Positions 1 through 10,400 of a DNA stretch of 64,000 bases are shown here, in pieces. The position numbers were made by a program, and so were the translations under genes. The notes under the pieces were generated by a model, which made no database searches, was not told where the DNA came from, and saw nothing but the letters and a program-made list of their open reading frames with translations. The DNA comes from Pseudomonadota bacterium. GTDB taxonomy: Bacteria > Myxococcota_A > Polyangia > Haliangiales > Haliangiaceae. The stretch is taken from positions 56,764 to 120,763 of the forward strand of contig JAKSDA010000389.1 of assembly GCA_022360315.1 (NCBI GenBank). Direction: 5' to 3'. Each line of letters opens with the position of its first letter. Positions within the stretch are counted from its first letter, which is position 1.

Positions 1-997
1 CAAAGGGCGGATTGCTCAGCACCCGGTCGAAGCGCATGGGTTTTTGTCTGTCGATGTGGAGGGGGTTTTCCAGGGTGTCGCCGTGGCGCAGATCGGCGTC
101 GTGAATACCGTGCAGGATCATGTTCATCTTGGCGATCGACCACACACTGCCATTGTCCTCCTGGCCGAAGAGGCCGAGCGTGCGCGAGTCGCCGCCGTGC
201 TCCTCGACGTACTCGTTGGCCCAGATCAGCATGCCGCCAGAGCCGCAGCACGGGTCGTAGATGTCCATGTTCTCGGCCGGCTTGACCAGCCGGACCAGCA
301 TTTGAACCACTGGCCGCGGAGTGTAGAACTCACCGCCTTTTTTGCCAGCCGAGTCGGCGAACTTGCCGATCAAATACTCGTACGCGGTGCCGAGCAGGTC
401 GGGAAACTCGAAATCGGCATTGCGCAGGCGATAGCGCGAAAAGTGCTGGATCAGGTCGCGCAGTGTGGCGTCGGGAATGCGGCCCTTGCCGACCGGACGG
501 GCAAAATCGATGTGGTGGAGCACATCGCGCAGGCCCTCGTTTTCGCCCTCCAGGGCCATGAGTGCCTGATTGAGCGCCCTGGCCACGTCGCCCGACCGGT
601 CCGGCGACGACAGTCGCGAGCACAGATGGGACCAGCGGGCGGTCACCGGCACGAAGAAGGTCTCGGCGTACGCTTCCCGTACCTCGGCCCGGTTTGTGGC
701 CTCGACCTCACCGAGACCGCTGGCCCGCGCCGCGGCGATGATGGTCTCGCGCTGGTGGTCGAACTCGTCCGAGCAGCGCTTGAGAAAGAGCATGCCGAAG
801 ATGTACTCCTTGAATTCGGAGGCATCCATCTTGCCGCGCAAGATGTCGGCGGCTCCATACAGGTGGCGCTCGAGCTGGGTCAGAGTCAGCCCCCTGGCTC
901 CGGCGGTTGGGTTTTTGCTGTCTGCAGTTGGGTTTTTGCTGTCTGTTGTGGGATCGAACAGGCGTCCCTGCCGGTCGTCCTCGGACGTAGGAGACAT
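1..997 (-). CDS. hsdM: Type I restriction-modification DNA methyltransferase subunit, C-terminus beyond the window
   Basis: N6-adenine methyltransferase (modification) subunit of a type I restriction-modification system, acting on DNA in the cytoplasm. Translating the minus strand from the ATG at 997 gives 332 codons running off the window edge. An HsdM N-terminal helical domain (YGAADILRGKMDASEFKEYI, about residues 43-62) is followed by the SAM-binding motif I DPCCGSGGM (about residue 248) and the catalytic motif IV NPPF (about residue 329), the last residues visible. KKGGEFYTPRPVVQML before motif I is also typical of the family. The rest of the methylase and any hsdS/hsdR lie at coordinates below 1, so completeness of the system cannot be judged. 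A short in-frame duplication lies near the N-terminus (see 906-947). Confidence 0.93.
   Translation of the reverse strand, partial: MSPTSEDDRQGRLFDPTTDSKNPTADSKNPTAGARGLTLTQLERHLYGAADILRGKMDASEFKEYIFGMLFLKRCSDEFDHQRETIIAAARASGLGEVEATNRAEVREAYAETFFVPVTARWSHLCSRLSSPDRSGDVARALNQALMALEGENEGLRDVLHHIDFARPVGKGRIPDATLRDLIQHFSRYRLRNADFEFPDLLGTAYEYLIGKFADSAGKKGGEFYTPRPVVQMLVRLVKPAENMDIYDPCCGSGGMLIWANEYVEEHGGDSRTLGLFGQEDNGSVWSIAKMNMILHGIHDADLRHGDTLENPLHIDRQKPMRFDRVLSNPPF
906..947. repeat. 21-bp tandem duplication inside the hsdM N-terminus
   Basis: Two adjacent 21-bp copies (906-926 and 927-947) share gttgggtttttgctgtctg and differ only at the last two bases. On the minus strand they encode two copies of DSKNPTA (about residues 19-32) ahead of the conserved methylase fold. 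Being a multiple of 3 bp, gain or loss of a unit keeps the frame, so this looks like a recent slippage duplication in a non-conserved tail. Confidence 0.85.
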
Positions 998-1157
998 GGA
1001 CCAGTCCTCACGGCTTGTCAGATTGTCTCGCACTGTAGCCCAACCCTCTGACGTCGGGCGAGTCGAAGCGGTGGATTTCGCAACCGCCAGGCCGCTGGGG
1101 CGGCAGTCTGACCACAACTGCCGGGTAGCCGGAAACCTCCTTCGAGCTGCCAGATCC

Positions 1158-1184
1158 TTGTTTAGTATTCTGTATGTATATAAT
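1158..1184 (+). promoter_or_regulatory. Possible sigma-70 promoter in an AT-rich intergenic patch
   Basis: The 998-1401 region between divergent hsdM and the Uma2 gene is GC-rich except for an AT-rich island at about 1155-1200. It holds a perfect TATAAT (1179-1184) preceded by TTGTTT (1158-1163) with a 15-bp spacer, shorter than the ideal 17. It would fire toward the Uma2 gene. Weak evidence only. Confidence 0.35.
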
Positions 1185-1401
1185 TTAACAAGATAAAAAA
1201 CGACTCATCCACAAATCCGCACGGTCCGAGCTACCCTGACAAGGTCGCTCGTAGTAGGGTACCCACATGAGTTGGCCTAAGTCGCGTTTGTTTGCGTTGT
1301 TTGTGAGAGAACGGGCGGATGTCTCGTATACTCATGGCGTGGCACGTTCGCCTGTAACGCGTGAAGGATCGTCCAGGTCGTCTGGCCAGGAACCCGGACC
1401 C

Positions 1402-2205
1402 ATGCGGGCCGATCAGGTTCACGACGGCGATCCCATAGAGCTTTCCAACGGCTATCCGATTCGATGCATGACCGCCGGTCGGCGGCACGCCGGGGCACAC
1501 ATCGAGGGTGCCAAGGCACTGGCCACGGATCCGGCAGTCGAGGACAACGCGGGAATCGATGCCGGCGTGGTGTGGAACGACGGCAAGAATCTGCGGGCGC
1601 CGGACATCGTCGTGGGTGGTATCGAGCGCAAGCCGGGCTGGATGGACAGGGCACCTCCGCTCGCTGTCGAGTATGCCGATACCGGACAGAACGAAAGCTC
1701 GTTGCGAGACAAGATAAGCGAGCTATTGGAGGCGGGTACACGCACGATATGGGTGGTGCGGCTCAAGGGCGAGCTTCGCGTCGAGGTCCACGAGTCGGGC
1801 AAACCCATGCTGATCGTCGGCCAGGACGAGACCCTCGAGGCGCCGGGCATCCTGAAAAATCCCGTGCCGGTGCGCGCCCTGGTCGACCCCGCTGAGTCCA
1901 ATCGAGCCGCCCTGCGCAATTTGCTGCAACGATTGGGTTATGACAGCCTGGAGCAAATCCAGCACGACAGCGAGAAGCGCGGCAAACGCCTGGGCAAACA
2001 AGAGGGCAAACGCCTGGGCAGACGAGAGGGCAATGTCGCCGGACGGCGCAGCGCACTCTTTACTCTGCTCTCCGCGCGCGGTCTCGACATTGACGCGGCG
2101 ACGCGCAAGCGCATCGAGGCGTGCACAGACATAGACGTGCTCGATCGCTGGATCGCCCGGGCTGCCACTGCGCACTCCGTGGCCGAGGCCATTCCCGCCG
2201 AGTAA
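1402..2205 (+). CDS. Uma2-family (DUF820) putative PD-(D/E)XK endonuclease
   Basis: About 267 aa. The core APDIVVGGIERKPGWMD ... PPLAVEYADTGQNESSLRDK ... TIWVVRLKGELRVEVHE matches the Uma2/DUF820 restriction-endonuclease-like fold: the D of PDIV, the E of AVEY and the following K correspond to the PD-(D/E)XK site. The C-terminal third has a basic repeat (GKRLGKQEGKRLGRREG, about residues 193-209) and a helical tail, a layout common in myxobacterial members. I chose the ATG at 1402 because AGGAA lies 9 bp upstream and the reading frame before it (possible from 1267) looks non-coding. Real substrates of Uma2 proteins are unknown; such genes are often abundant in cyanobacteria and myxobacteria and behave like mobile or conflict-related genes. 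Confidence 0.8.
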   Translation: MRADQVHDGDPIELSNGYPIRCMTAGRRHAGAHIEGAKALATDPAVEDNAGIDAGVVWNDGKNLRAPDIVVGGIERKPGWMDRAPPLAVEYADTGQNESSLRDKISELLEAGTRTIWVVRLKGELRVEVHESGKPMLIVGQDETLEAPGILKNPVPVRALVDPAESNRAALRNLLQRLGYDSLEQIQHDSEKRGKRLGKQEGKRLGRREGNVAGRRSALFTLLSARGLDIDAATRKRIEACTDIDVLDRWIARAATAHSVAEAIPAE

Positions 2206-2416
2206 TCGTGGCGCTGTGAGCCGGTTTCTCGAGCCGTACACAAGAGCTGGTTTTTTGACGTTGCCCGGCCGGGCCTGTAGCCGGATAATCAGGCCGAGCC
2301 GCACCGATTTAACAACTTTGGTTGGCGGCCTGGCACGGCAGTATGTGATTTGCAGGCTGCCTGCACGAGATCGGAGCGGCACGTCGGATCGATCCCTGCC
2401 ATAAAAGGTAGAGCTC

Positions 2417-5400
2417 ATGAAATCAGACGCCCATCGCCATCGAGCCTCCCAGTGTGTGACATCGCTGCAATCGACGCGCAGCCCGGAGAGGGAGTCCACC
2501 GAGATGGCAAGGGGTGAAAACGAGCGGGACGATGGGGTCGCGGCCATGTGCAACGGACGTCACCTGATCGCCGCCGAGGCGCCCCCCACTCGGACCATGT
2601 CAACGGCCGGTCGGCCCGGACCGGTGGTGGCTGGCGATCTTCCCGCGATCGGCAGCGCGATCGGACACTACGAGCTGATCCGCGAAATCGGCCGCGGTGG
2701 CATGGGAGCCGTATTTTTGGCCCGAGATAACAAACTGGGCCGCCTGGTCGCAATCAAATTCCTCACCCGGTACAGCGGCGATCGAGCGGTGCGTTTTCTG
2801 GCCGAGGCGCGGGCCACGGCGCGCTGCAAGCACGAGAATATCGTCATTATTCACGATGTGGACGAGTACGGCGGATACCCGTATACAGTCCTCGAATATA
2901 TCAAGGGCCCCACTCTGCGCGAGTGGATGGCGCAGCGTGCGTCGTCGGGCAAGGGTCCAGTCGCCTGGTCCGAGCTGGATTCGGCAATGGCGGCGACGGT
3001 GCCGGTTTCACCCGGCCTGGCCGTCGAGCTGATGGTTCCGGTGGTTCGCGCTCTGATCTGTGCCCACGAGTCGGGCATCGTGCACCGCGATCTCAAGCCC
3101 GATAACATCCTTCTCGACGACTCCGGTCCGATCAAAGTGCTCGACTTTGGCATCGCCAAACAGCTGTCCAGCGAAGAGATCTCGGCCCTGGCCAGCGACC
3201 CCGAGCGATCGAGCGAGTCTGTCGGGATCACCCGCCGTGGCGCGCTGGTCGGCACCCTGCCGTATATGTCGCCCGAGCAGTGGGGCGCCGATCAAGTCGA
3301 TTCGGGCAGCGATCTGTGGGCGGTGGGCATCATGCTTTACGAGCTGGTCACCGGCCAGCACCCGCTGGCCCCACTGCGCAAAAAATGTCTCGAGCAAGTC
3401 GCCGACCTCGATGTGCCGATGCCCCGGGTGAGCGAAATCCGCCCGGATATAGGGCCACTCGACTCGATTATCGACCGCTGTTTGCGCAAGAGCAAGGCCG
3501 AGCGCATCGCCACGGCGCGGGCACTGCTCGCCGAACTGGAGCCGCTCTTGCCGACCCGGCAAGGCGTCGCACTGGCCGATCACCAGAGCCCGTTTCCCGG
3601 CCTGGCCGCGTTTCAGGAATCGGACGCGGTCAGGTTCTACGGCCGCGATCGCGAGATCTCGAGCCTGATGAGCCGGCTGCGCAACCACAGTCTGGTGACC
3701 GTGGCAGGGCCGTCGGGGGCCGGCAAGTCGTCGCTCATCCGGGCCGGGATCATTCCGGCCCTGAAGCGCTCGGGCTACCGGTGGCAGACATTTGTCCTGC
3801 GCCCGGGACGCCGTCCGCTGGCCGCACTGGCCGATGCGCTGATACAGCTGTCCACGTCCTCGCATCGAATATCCAGCTCGCCCGGTCACGATACCGCCTC
3901 GCGTCGCTGGCCGGCAAGTCCGGACCAACCGGACAGTGCACAGGCCAGCCGCGCGCTGCTCGATACGCTACACGGCCAACCCGGCTATCTCGGGGCCCAG
4001 CTGCGCGCCGGTTCGCGGCGCGAGGGACACCGCGTTCTGCTCTTTGTCGATCAGTTTGAAGAGCTCTACACACTGGGCGTCGAACCCGACGAACGAGCGG
4101 CATTTGTCGCCTGTCTCGAGGGCGTGGCCGACGACCCGTCTTCGCCTCTGCGGGTCGTCCTGGCCCTGCGGGCCGATTACCTCGAGCGCCTGGCCGACGA
4201 GCATCAGCTCATGAGCGAGGTGACTCGGGGTCTGTGCTTTTTGCCTCCCATGGGACAGGACGAGCTGCGCCAGACGGTGACCCGCCCGGTCGAGGCAGCC
4301 GGTTATCGCTTCGAAACAACCGACATGGTCGACAGCATGCTCGACACTCTGGCGACCACGCGCAGTCCGCTGCCGCTTGTGCAGTTCACCGCTGCCAAGC
4401 TGTGGGAGGCCAGGGATCGCGAGCGTCGGATCTTGACCCGGCACAGCTACGACCACCTCGGCGGCATCGCCGGTGCGCTGTCCACCCATGCAGACGCAGT
4501 GCTGGCCGGGTTATCGCCACGAGAACAGCGCTTGGCGCGGGCTGTGCTTTTGCGTCTGGTCACTCCCGAGCGAACCCGGGCCGTCGTGAGCATGGACGAG
4601 TTGCGCGACCTGGCCGAGGATGGACATGCAACTTCTGCGATCGAACGACCGGTCTGCTCGGTCAGAACGCCGCCTCGCCTTGCTTGCCGTGACGTCCGGA
4701 CGATTGACCAGGTGATCCGGCACCTGGCCAGCGCGCGCATCGTCGTCATCGAGTCCAGTCCAGAAAGAGATAATTCGACCGTCGAGCTGATCCACGAGTC
4801 ACTCATCGAGAGATGGCCCAGGCTCGCCCGCTGGCTCGACGAAGACGAGGAAGACGCGCATTTTGTGGCCCGGCTGCGCGGTGCGGCCGAGCAGTGGGAA
4901 TCGAGCGGCTTTGTCGAGGGCCTGCTGTGGCGGGGCCGTGCCGCCGAGGATGCCCGACACTGGTTGGACCGTTGGCGGGCCGCGCAAGGCGCCGACTCGA
5001 GAGCCAGTTTTCGGGATGCATTGAGTGGACGCGACAAACGCTATTTGCTGGCCGTGGTGGCGTTGGCCGAGCGATCGAGGCGCCAGCGCTGGCGAGTTTC
5101 CGTGGCTGCATTTGTCTCGCTCGTCGCCATTGCACTGGGCCTGTCCTACCTGGCGGTTCTGACCAATCGCGAGGCCAAGCGCGCAGATCAGGAGGCCGCT
5201 CGGGTGAGGATTCAGAAGGCCGAGATCGAACGCGAAGCGGCGCGGGCTCGCAATGCCACCCGGCTGGCAAGCGCCCGGGAACGGCAGTCCGATCCGACCA
5301 CCGTGCTGGCACTGGTGCGCGAAATCGAGCCGGCTCAGCAGCCTCGAGGATGGTCCGCACTGGCCCGATGGGCACTGCACAGAGGGGTCGCTCGGGTCGT

Positions 5401-7330
5401 TCTCACCCATCCGGATGTGGTTCGTTCGGCGGCGTTCAGCCCTGGTGGCGAGCGGATTGTCACCACCTCGTATGACCACGTCGTGAGGGTGTGGAACGCC
5501 GACGGTTCGGGTGAGCCGGTGGTTCTGCGCGGTCATCAAGGACGGGTTTTTTCGGCGGTGTTTAGCAGTGACGGCAAGCGGATTGTCACCGCTTCGATCG
5601 ACCACACCGCGCGGGTGTGGAACGCCGATGGTTCGGGCCAGCCGATTGTCCTTCGCGGTCACGAGAGGTGGGTCAAATCGGCCGTATTCAGCCCTGACGG
5701 CAACCGCATCCTGACCGCTTCCTGGGACCACACTGCACGACTTTGGAACGCCGACGGCTCGGGTGAGCCGGTGGTTCTGCGCGGCCATGAGGGCGGGCTC
5801 AATGGGGTTGCGTTCAGTCCGGGCGGCGAACGCATTGCCACGGCTTCCTACGATAAAACCGTCCGTATATGGAATGCCGATGGCTCGGCCACTCGTCTGG
5901 TTCTCCGCGGTCACCAGGGGTCGATTTATTCGGTCGCATTTAGCCCGGACGGCAAACGCATTGCCACGGCTTCCTACGATAACACCGCGCGGATATGGAA
6001 CGCAGATGGCTCGGGCCAGCCCATTGTTTTTCGCGGCCATGAGCTCGCGGTCTATTCGGTCTCGTTTAGCAGCGATGGCGGCCGGATACTCACCGCATCA
6101 TGGGACAAAACCGCGCGGGTGTGGAACGCAGATGGCTCGGGTGATCCCATGGTCATTCGCGGTCACGAGCACTATATCTTCTCGGCCGCATTCAGTGCCG
6201 ACGACGCTCGCATTGTCACCGCTTCAGAAGATGGCACTGCGCGGGTATGGGACGCCGATGGCTCGGGCCACCCCGTGGTTCTGCGCGGTCACGCAGATCG
6301 GGTTGCCTCGGCCGCGTTTAGCCCCACCGGCGATCGCATTGTCACGGCGTCGTGGGACAACATCGCGCGGGTGTGGAATGCCGACGGCTCGGGCCGGCCG
6401 GTGCTTCTTCGCGGCCACGAGAAGGTGGTCTATTCGGCATCGTTTAGCCGCGACGGACAGCGCATTGTCACAGCTTCCTGGGACCATACCGCGCGGGTAT
6501 GGAAGGCCGACGGCTCGGGCCAGCCGGTCGTGTTGCGCCAGGAGGATCGGGTCTTTTCCGCGGCGTTCAGCCCCGACGGCAATCGCATTGTCACCGCATC
6601 GGCAGACAGGACGGCGCGGATATGGAACGCTGACGGCTCGGGGCGCCCGATCGTTCTGCGCGGCCACGACGACCGGGTGCTTGCCGCTGTTTTTAGCCCC
6701 GACGGCAAGCGCGTCGCGACCACGTCGTGGGATGAGACGGTGCGGCTGTGGAACGCCGATGGCTCGGGCCAGATTTTTATTCTGCACGGTCACGACGACT
6801 CGATCCACTCGGTGGCATTCAGCCCCGACGGCAACTATCTTGCCACGGCTGGATACGACAAGATGGTGCGGGTATGGAAGGCCGATGGCTCGGGCCTGCT
6901 TCGGGTCTTTCGCGGCCATCAGAGTCGAATTTACTCGGTGGCGTTCAGCCCCGGCGGAACGCGCATCATCAGCGGATCAGAAGACAAAACCGCACGGATA
7001 TGGGACACTCACGGCTCGGCCCAGCCGCAGATTTTTCGCGGTCACAGCGAATCGGTTTTTTCGGCCTCGTTCAGCCCTGATGGCACTCGTGTGGTCACTG
7101 CCTCTGGAGACAAGACCGCGTGGGTATGGGACAACATCGAGCGTCTGTCCGGCCCTGACGACGCGAAGCTGTGGACCGCAACCCGCTACTGCATGCCCAT
7201 CGAACGGAGAAGGTTTCTCCTCAACGTGACCATGGAGATGGCCCGGGCCAACCGTGCGGCCTGCCTGCGCCGAGTTGACCGGGCCCAATCGGCGGTTTCT
7301 CTGCAGTGGCCGCGAAATCGGACCAGGTAG
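2417..7330 (+). CDS. Ser/Thr protein kinase - nSTAND NTPase - transmembrane - 14-blade WD40 protein (copy A)
   Basis: 1637 aa. Order of domains: disordered N-terminus (1-80); Hanks-type kinase (about 82-370) with glycine loop GRGGMGAVF, VAIK lysine, HRDLKPDN catalytic loop, DFGIAK and an SPEQWG activation segment, so active by motif; an nSTAND1 ATPase (about 395-860) opening with SPFPGLAAF and the Walker A GPSGAGKSS (about residue 432), with LLFVDQFEELY as Walker B; one transmembrane helix (about 894-916); a short coiled-coil; then 14 WD40 repeats (about 1000-1572). The single helix puts kinase and NTPase on one face and the propellers on the other face of the membrane. A tandem paralogue follows at 7468. 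Likely role: a ligand-sensing signalling switch; STAND-WD40 proteins are often linked to stress, development or anti-phage responses, but nothing here fixes the ligand. Confidence 0.92.
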   Translation: MKSDAHRHRASQCVTSLQSTRSPERESTEMARGENERDDGVAAMCNGRHLIAAEAPPTRTMSTAGRPGPVVAGDLPAIGSAIGHYELIREIGRGGMGAVFLARDNKLGRLVAIKFLTRYSGDRAVRFLAEARATARCKHENIVIIHDVDEYGGYPYTVLEYIKGPTLREWMAQRASSGKGPVAWSELDSAMAATVPVSPGLAVELMVPVVRALICAHESGIVHRDLKPDNILLDDSGPIKVLDFGIAKQLSSEEISALASDPERSSESVGITRRGALVGTLPYMSPEQWGADQVDSGSDLWAVGIMLYELVTGQHPLAPLRKKCLEQVADLDVPMPRVSEIRPDIGPLDSIIDRCLRKSKAERIATARALLAELEPLLPTRQGVALADHQSPFPGLAAFQESDAVRFYGRDREISSLMSRLRNHSLVTVAGPSGAGKSSLIRAGIIPALKRSGYRWQTFVLRPGRRPLAALADALIQLSTSSHRISSSPGHDTASRRWPASPDQPDSAQASRALLDTLHGQPGYLGAQLRAGSRREGHRVLLFVDQFEELYTLGVEPDERAAFVACLEGVADDPSSPLRVVLALRADYLERLADEHQLMSEVTRGLCFLPPMGQDELRQTVTRPVEAAGYRFETTDMVDSMLDTLATTRSPLPLVQFTAAKLWEARDRERRILTRHSYDHLGGIAGALSTHADAVLAGLSPREQRLARAVLLRLVTPERTRAVVSMDELRDLAEDGHATSAIERPVCSVRTPPRLACRDVRTIDQVIRHLASARIVVIESSPERDNSTVELIHESLIERWPRLARWLDEDEEDAHFVARLRGAAEQWESSGFVEGLLWRGRAAEDARHWLDRWRAAQGADSRASFRDALSGRDKRYLLAVVALAERSRRQRWRVSVAAFVSLVAIALGLSYLAVLTNREAKRADQEAARVRIQKAEIEREAARARNATRLASARERQSDPTTVLALVREIEPAQQPRGWSALARWALHRGVARVVLTHPDVVRSAAFSPGGERIVTTSYDHVVRVWNADGSGEPVVLRGHQGRVFSAVFSSDGKRIVTASIDHTARVWNADGSGQPIVLRGHERWVKSAVFSPDGNRILTASWDHTARLWNADGSGEPVVLRGHEGGLNGVAFSPGGERIATASYDKTVRIWNADGSATRLVLRGHQGSIYSVAFSPDGKRIATASYDNTARIWNADGSGQPIVFRGHELAVYSVSFSSDGGRILTASWDKTARVWNADGSGDPMVIRGHEHYIFSAAFSADDARIVTASEDGTARVWDADGSGHPVVLRGHADRVASAAFSPTGDRIVTASWDNIARVWNADGSGRPVLLRGHEKVVYSASFSRDGQRIVTASWDHTARVWKADGSGQPVVLRQEDRVFSAAFSPDGNRIVTASADRTARIWNADGSGRPIVLRGHDDRVLAAVFSPDGKRVATTSWDETVRLWNADGSGQIFILHGHDDSIHSVAFSPDGNYLATAGYDKMVRVWKADGSGLLRVFRGHQSRIYSVAFSPGGTRIISGSEDKTARIWDTHGSAQPQIFRGHSESVFSASFSPDGTRVVTASGDKTAWVWDNIERLSGPDDAKLWTATRYCMPIERRRFLLNVTMEMARANRAACLRRVDRAQSAVSLQWPRNRTR
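5414..7132 (+). repeat. 14 tandem WD40 blades in copy A (about 126-bp units)
   Basis: Fourteen 41-42-residue units of the form xVxSAAFSPDGxRIVTASxD followed by xTARVWNADGSGxPVVLRGH. Fourteen equals two seven-bladed propellers. Repeats are very similar to one another, including at DNA level. Blade 9 has lost the GH dipeptide (VVLRQED in place of VLRGHED, about 6531-6545) and is one residue shorter; blade 14 ends in the capping segment DNIERLSGPDD. Confidence 0.9.
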
Positions 7331-7467
7331 ATTGCAGTCGCGAGTTCCTGTATGTTCATCGGGCGAACAAAACAGCGGCCAGATAAAACCGAAACGACTG
7401 CATTGCGCGACCGGCAGGTCTGTCTTGGTCAAGTTGTTCGGGCCTGGTCTGTTGTCCGGTAGCGACC

Positions 7468-10400
7468 ATGACACGAGATTCACGGCGCGGTTCGGCATCC
7501 GATCAAACTGTCTCGCAACCGTCCATGACGGGTTCGCCGGTAGAGCCGCACGGCGAATCCACAGTGCAGCTGCCCGCCGAGCACCAGACAAACGGTATGC
7601 TGATAGAGGCACCCGCCACAGAGGAATCCACTCGTGATGGCGATGGTGCGGAAACCGTTGTGATCGGAAACCTGCCGGTATCCGAGTCATCGGCCACGTT
7701 GAAGGCTCCATTGCGCCGCGCGACTGCGAGTAATTTTCCCACAATTGGCAGCGCAATCGGACACTACGAGCTCATTCGCGAGCTCGGCCGAGGCGGTATG
7801 GGAGTAGTATTTCTGGCCCGAGATACCAGGCTGGGCCGTCTGGTCGCCATCAAGTTGCTGACCGAGTGCAGCGGCGATCGGGCGGCGCGCTTTCTCGCCG
7901 AGGCACGGGCCACGGCGCGCTGCAGACACGAGAATATCGTGGTCATCTACGAGGTGGACGAGTACCGCGGCTATCCGTATATGGTCCTCGAGTACATCAA
8001 AGGCCCCACTCTGCGCAAATGGATGGAGCAGCGGACACTGCCGAGCGGACATCGGTACGGGGCCGGGCCGGGCGCATTGCCGGTGTCGCCCAGCCTGGCT
8101 GTCGAGCTGATGGTTCCGGTGGTTCGCGCTCTCATCTGCGCCCACGAATCGGGCATCGTGCATCGGGATCTCAAGCCGGCCAATATTCTGCTCGATGACT
8201 CGGGTACGGTCAAAGTGCTCGATTTTGGCATCGCCAAGCAGCTCTCCGGCGAGATTGTTTCAGCTGTGGCCAGCGATTGTGACCCGCTGGGCAGCAATAT
8301 CGAGCTGACCGGTTGCGGAGTGCGGGTCGGTAGCATGCCGTTTATGTCGCCAGAGCAATGGGGGGCCGGTGAGGTCGAGCCGTGCAGTGATCTGTGGGCC
8401 GTGGGTATCATGCTCTACTGGCTGGTTGCCGGTGTGCACCCCCTGGCTCCGCTGTCCAAGGCCCGGTTTAAGCAAATCGCCGACCTGGATATCCCCATGC
8501 CGCAGATGAGCGCGATCCGTCCTGACGTGGGGCCACTCGGATCGATTGTCGACCGCTGTTTGCGCAAACGCAAAGCCGAGCGTATTGGATCGGCGCGGGC
8601 TCTACTCGCCGAACTCGAGCCGCTCTTGCCGATTCGAGCCGCTGCCGAGCTGGCTGACGGCCAGAGCCCGTTTCCCGGTCTGGCGGCATTTCAGGAATCG
8701 GATGCGGGGCGGTTTTACGGACGCGATCGCGATATTTCCAGTGTCGTGGCGCGACTTCGCAACCACAGTCTAGTGACGGTGACCGGACCATCGGGCGCGG
8801 GCAAGTCATCCTTTGTACGCGCCGGGGTGATTCCCGCGTTGAAGCGGTCTGGGGTGCCGTGGCGGGCCTTTATCCTGCGTCCGGGACGCCGCCCGCTGGC
8901 CGCCCTGGCAAATGTGGTGACGGACCTGGCCAGCACCTCGGAACTGGACCCCCGAGCGAGCGACGTCCCGGCTTTGCTCGAAACCATGCAGCTCCGGCCC
9001 GGCTATCTCGGCGCCACGCTGCGCACCCGTTCACGAATGCAGGGGCACCGGATCCTGCTTTTTGTCGACCAGTTCGAAGAACTCTACACTGTGGGCGCCG
9101 ACCCCGGCGAACGGGCCGCATTTGTCGCATGCCTGGAGGGGGTGGCCGACGACGCGTCGTCGCCACTGCGAGTCGTTCTGGCTCTGCGTCCCGAGTATCT
9201 CGATCGCCTGGCCGACCAGCGCCAGCTCCTCACCGAGGTGACGCGCGGTCTGTTCTTTTTGCCTCCCATGAGGCAGGACGAGCTCCGCAACACGTTGACC
9301 CGACCGGTCGAGGCAGCCGGCTATCGCTTCGAGAGTGCCGACATGGTCGACACCATGCTCGGAGCTATCGGGACTACGCGCAGCCCGTTGCCGCTTTTGC
9401 AGTTTACCGCTGCCCGGCTATGGGAGGCGCGCAATCGAGAGCAACGACTGTTGACCCGCAAGAGCTACGACGATTTCGGTGGTGTTGCAGGTGCCCTGTC
9501 CACTCACGCAGACGCGGTGTTGGCCGGGCTGACCCCGAGAGACCAGCGGCTAGCCCGCGCCGTGCTCTTGCGTCTGGTCACCCCCGAGCGCACCCGGGCG
9601 ATCGTGAGCATGGACGAGCTGCGCGACTTGGCCGGAGAAAGCGATACCGGCAACAGCAACTCCGAGGACTGCTCGGCGATCGACCAAGTGATTCGCCGTC
9701 TGGCCGGCGCGCGCATCGTGCTCATCGAAACCAGCGCAGAGAAGAGCAGTTCCACCGTCGAGTTGATCCACGAGTCGCTCATCGAGAGGTGGCCGAGATT
9801 TGCTGTCTGGCTCGACCAAGATGAAGAAGAGGCCCAGTTTTTGGCGCGACTGCGGGGGGCAGCCCGGCAATGGGAAGCGGGTGGCCAGGCCGAGGGGCTG
9901 CTGTGGCGCGATCGCGCTGCCCGGGAGGCCCAGCGCTGGCTGGAGCAATGGCGTGGTGAGCGGCGAATGAAGCCTCGGCCGCGCCTTCGCTCGGCTCGGC
10001 CAGACCAGCGCCTTGCATCTCGTGCCGGGACGAACGGACCACTCGACTTGGGGGCTGGGGATCGGGACGTTTTGGGCGGGCGCGAGGAGCGCTATCTACT
10101 GGCCGTGGTGGCGCTGGCCGAGCGGGCCAGGCGCCAGCGCTGGCGCCTGGCCATCGCCTCGATCGTCTCGCTCATCGCGGTTGCGCTGGTATTGTCTTAC
10201 CTGGCGATTCGAGCCGATCGAGAGGCCGAGCGCGCCGATCAAGAGGCGATCCGGGTGCGCATCCAGAAGATTGAAATTGAACGAGAGGCGGTGCGAGCCC
10301 GCAACGCAACCAGGATGGCCACGGCCCGCGAAGAGCAGGCCGATCCCACTGCGGTGCTGGCCCTGTTGCGCGAAATCGAGCCGCCCGGCCAGCCTCGAGG

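Noticed and set aside
44..1051. Long + strand open frame over the left end
   Set aside because: Antisense to hsdM, whose minus-strand translation shows DPCCGSGGM and NPPF; the + frame has no recognisable motif.
5763..7229. 488-codon + strand frame inside copy A
   Set aside because: Out-of-frame shadow of the WD40 repeats; long only because the repeats recur every 126 bp with no stop in that frame. Matching minus-strand frames are rejected for the same reason.
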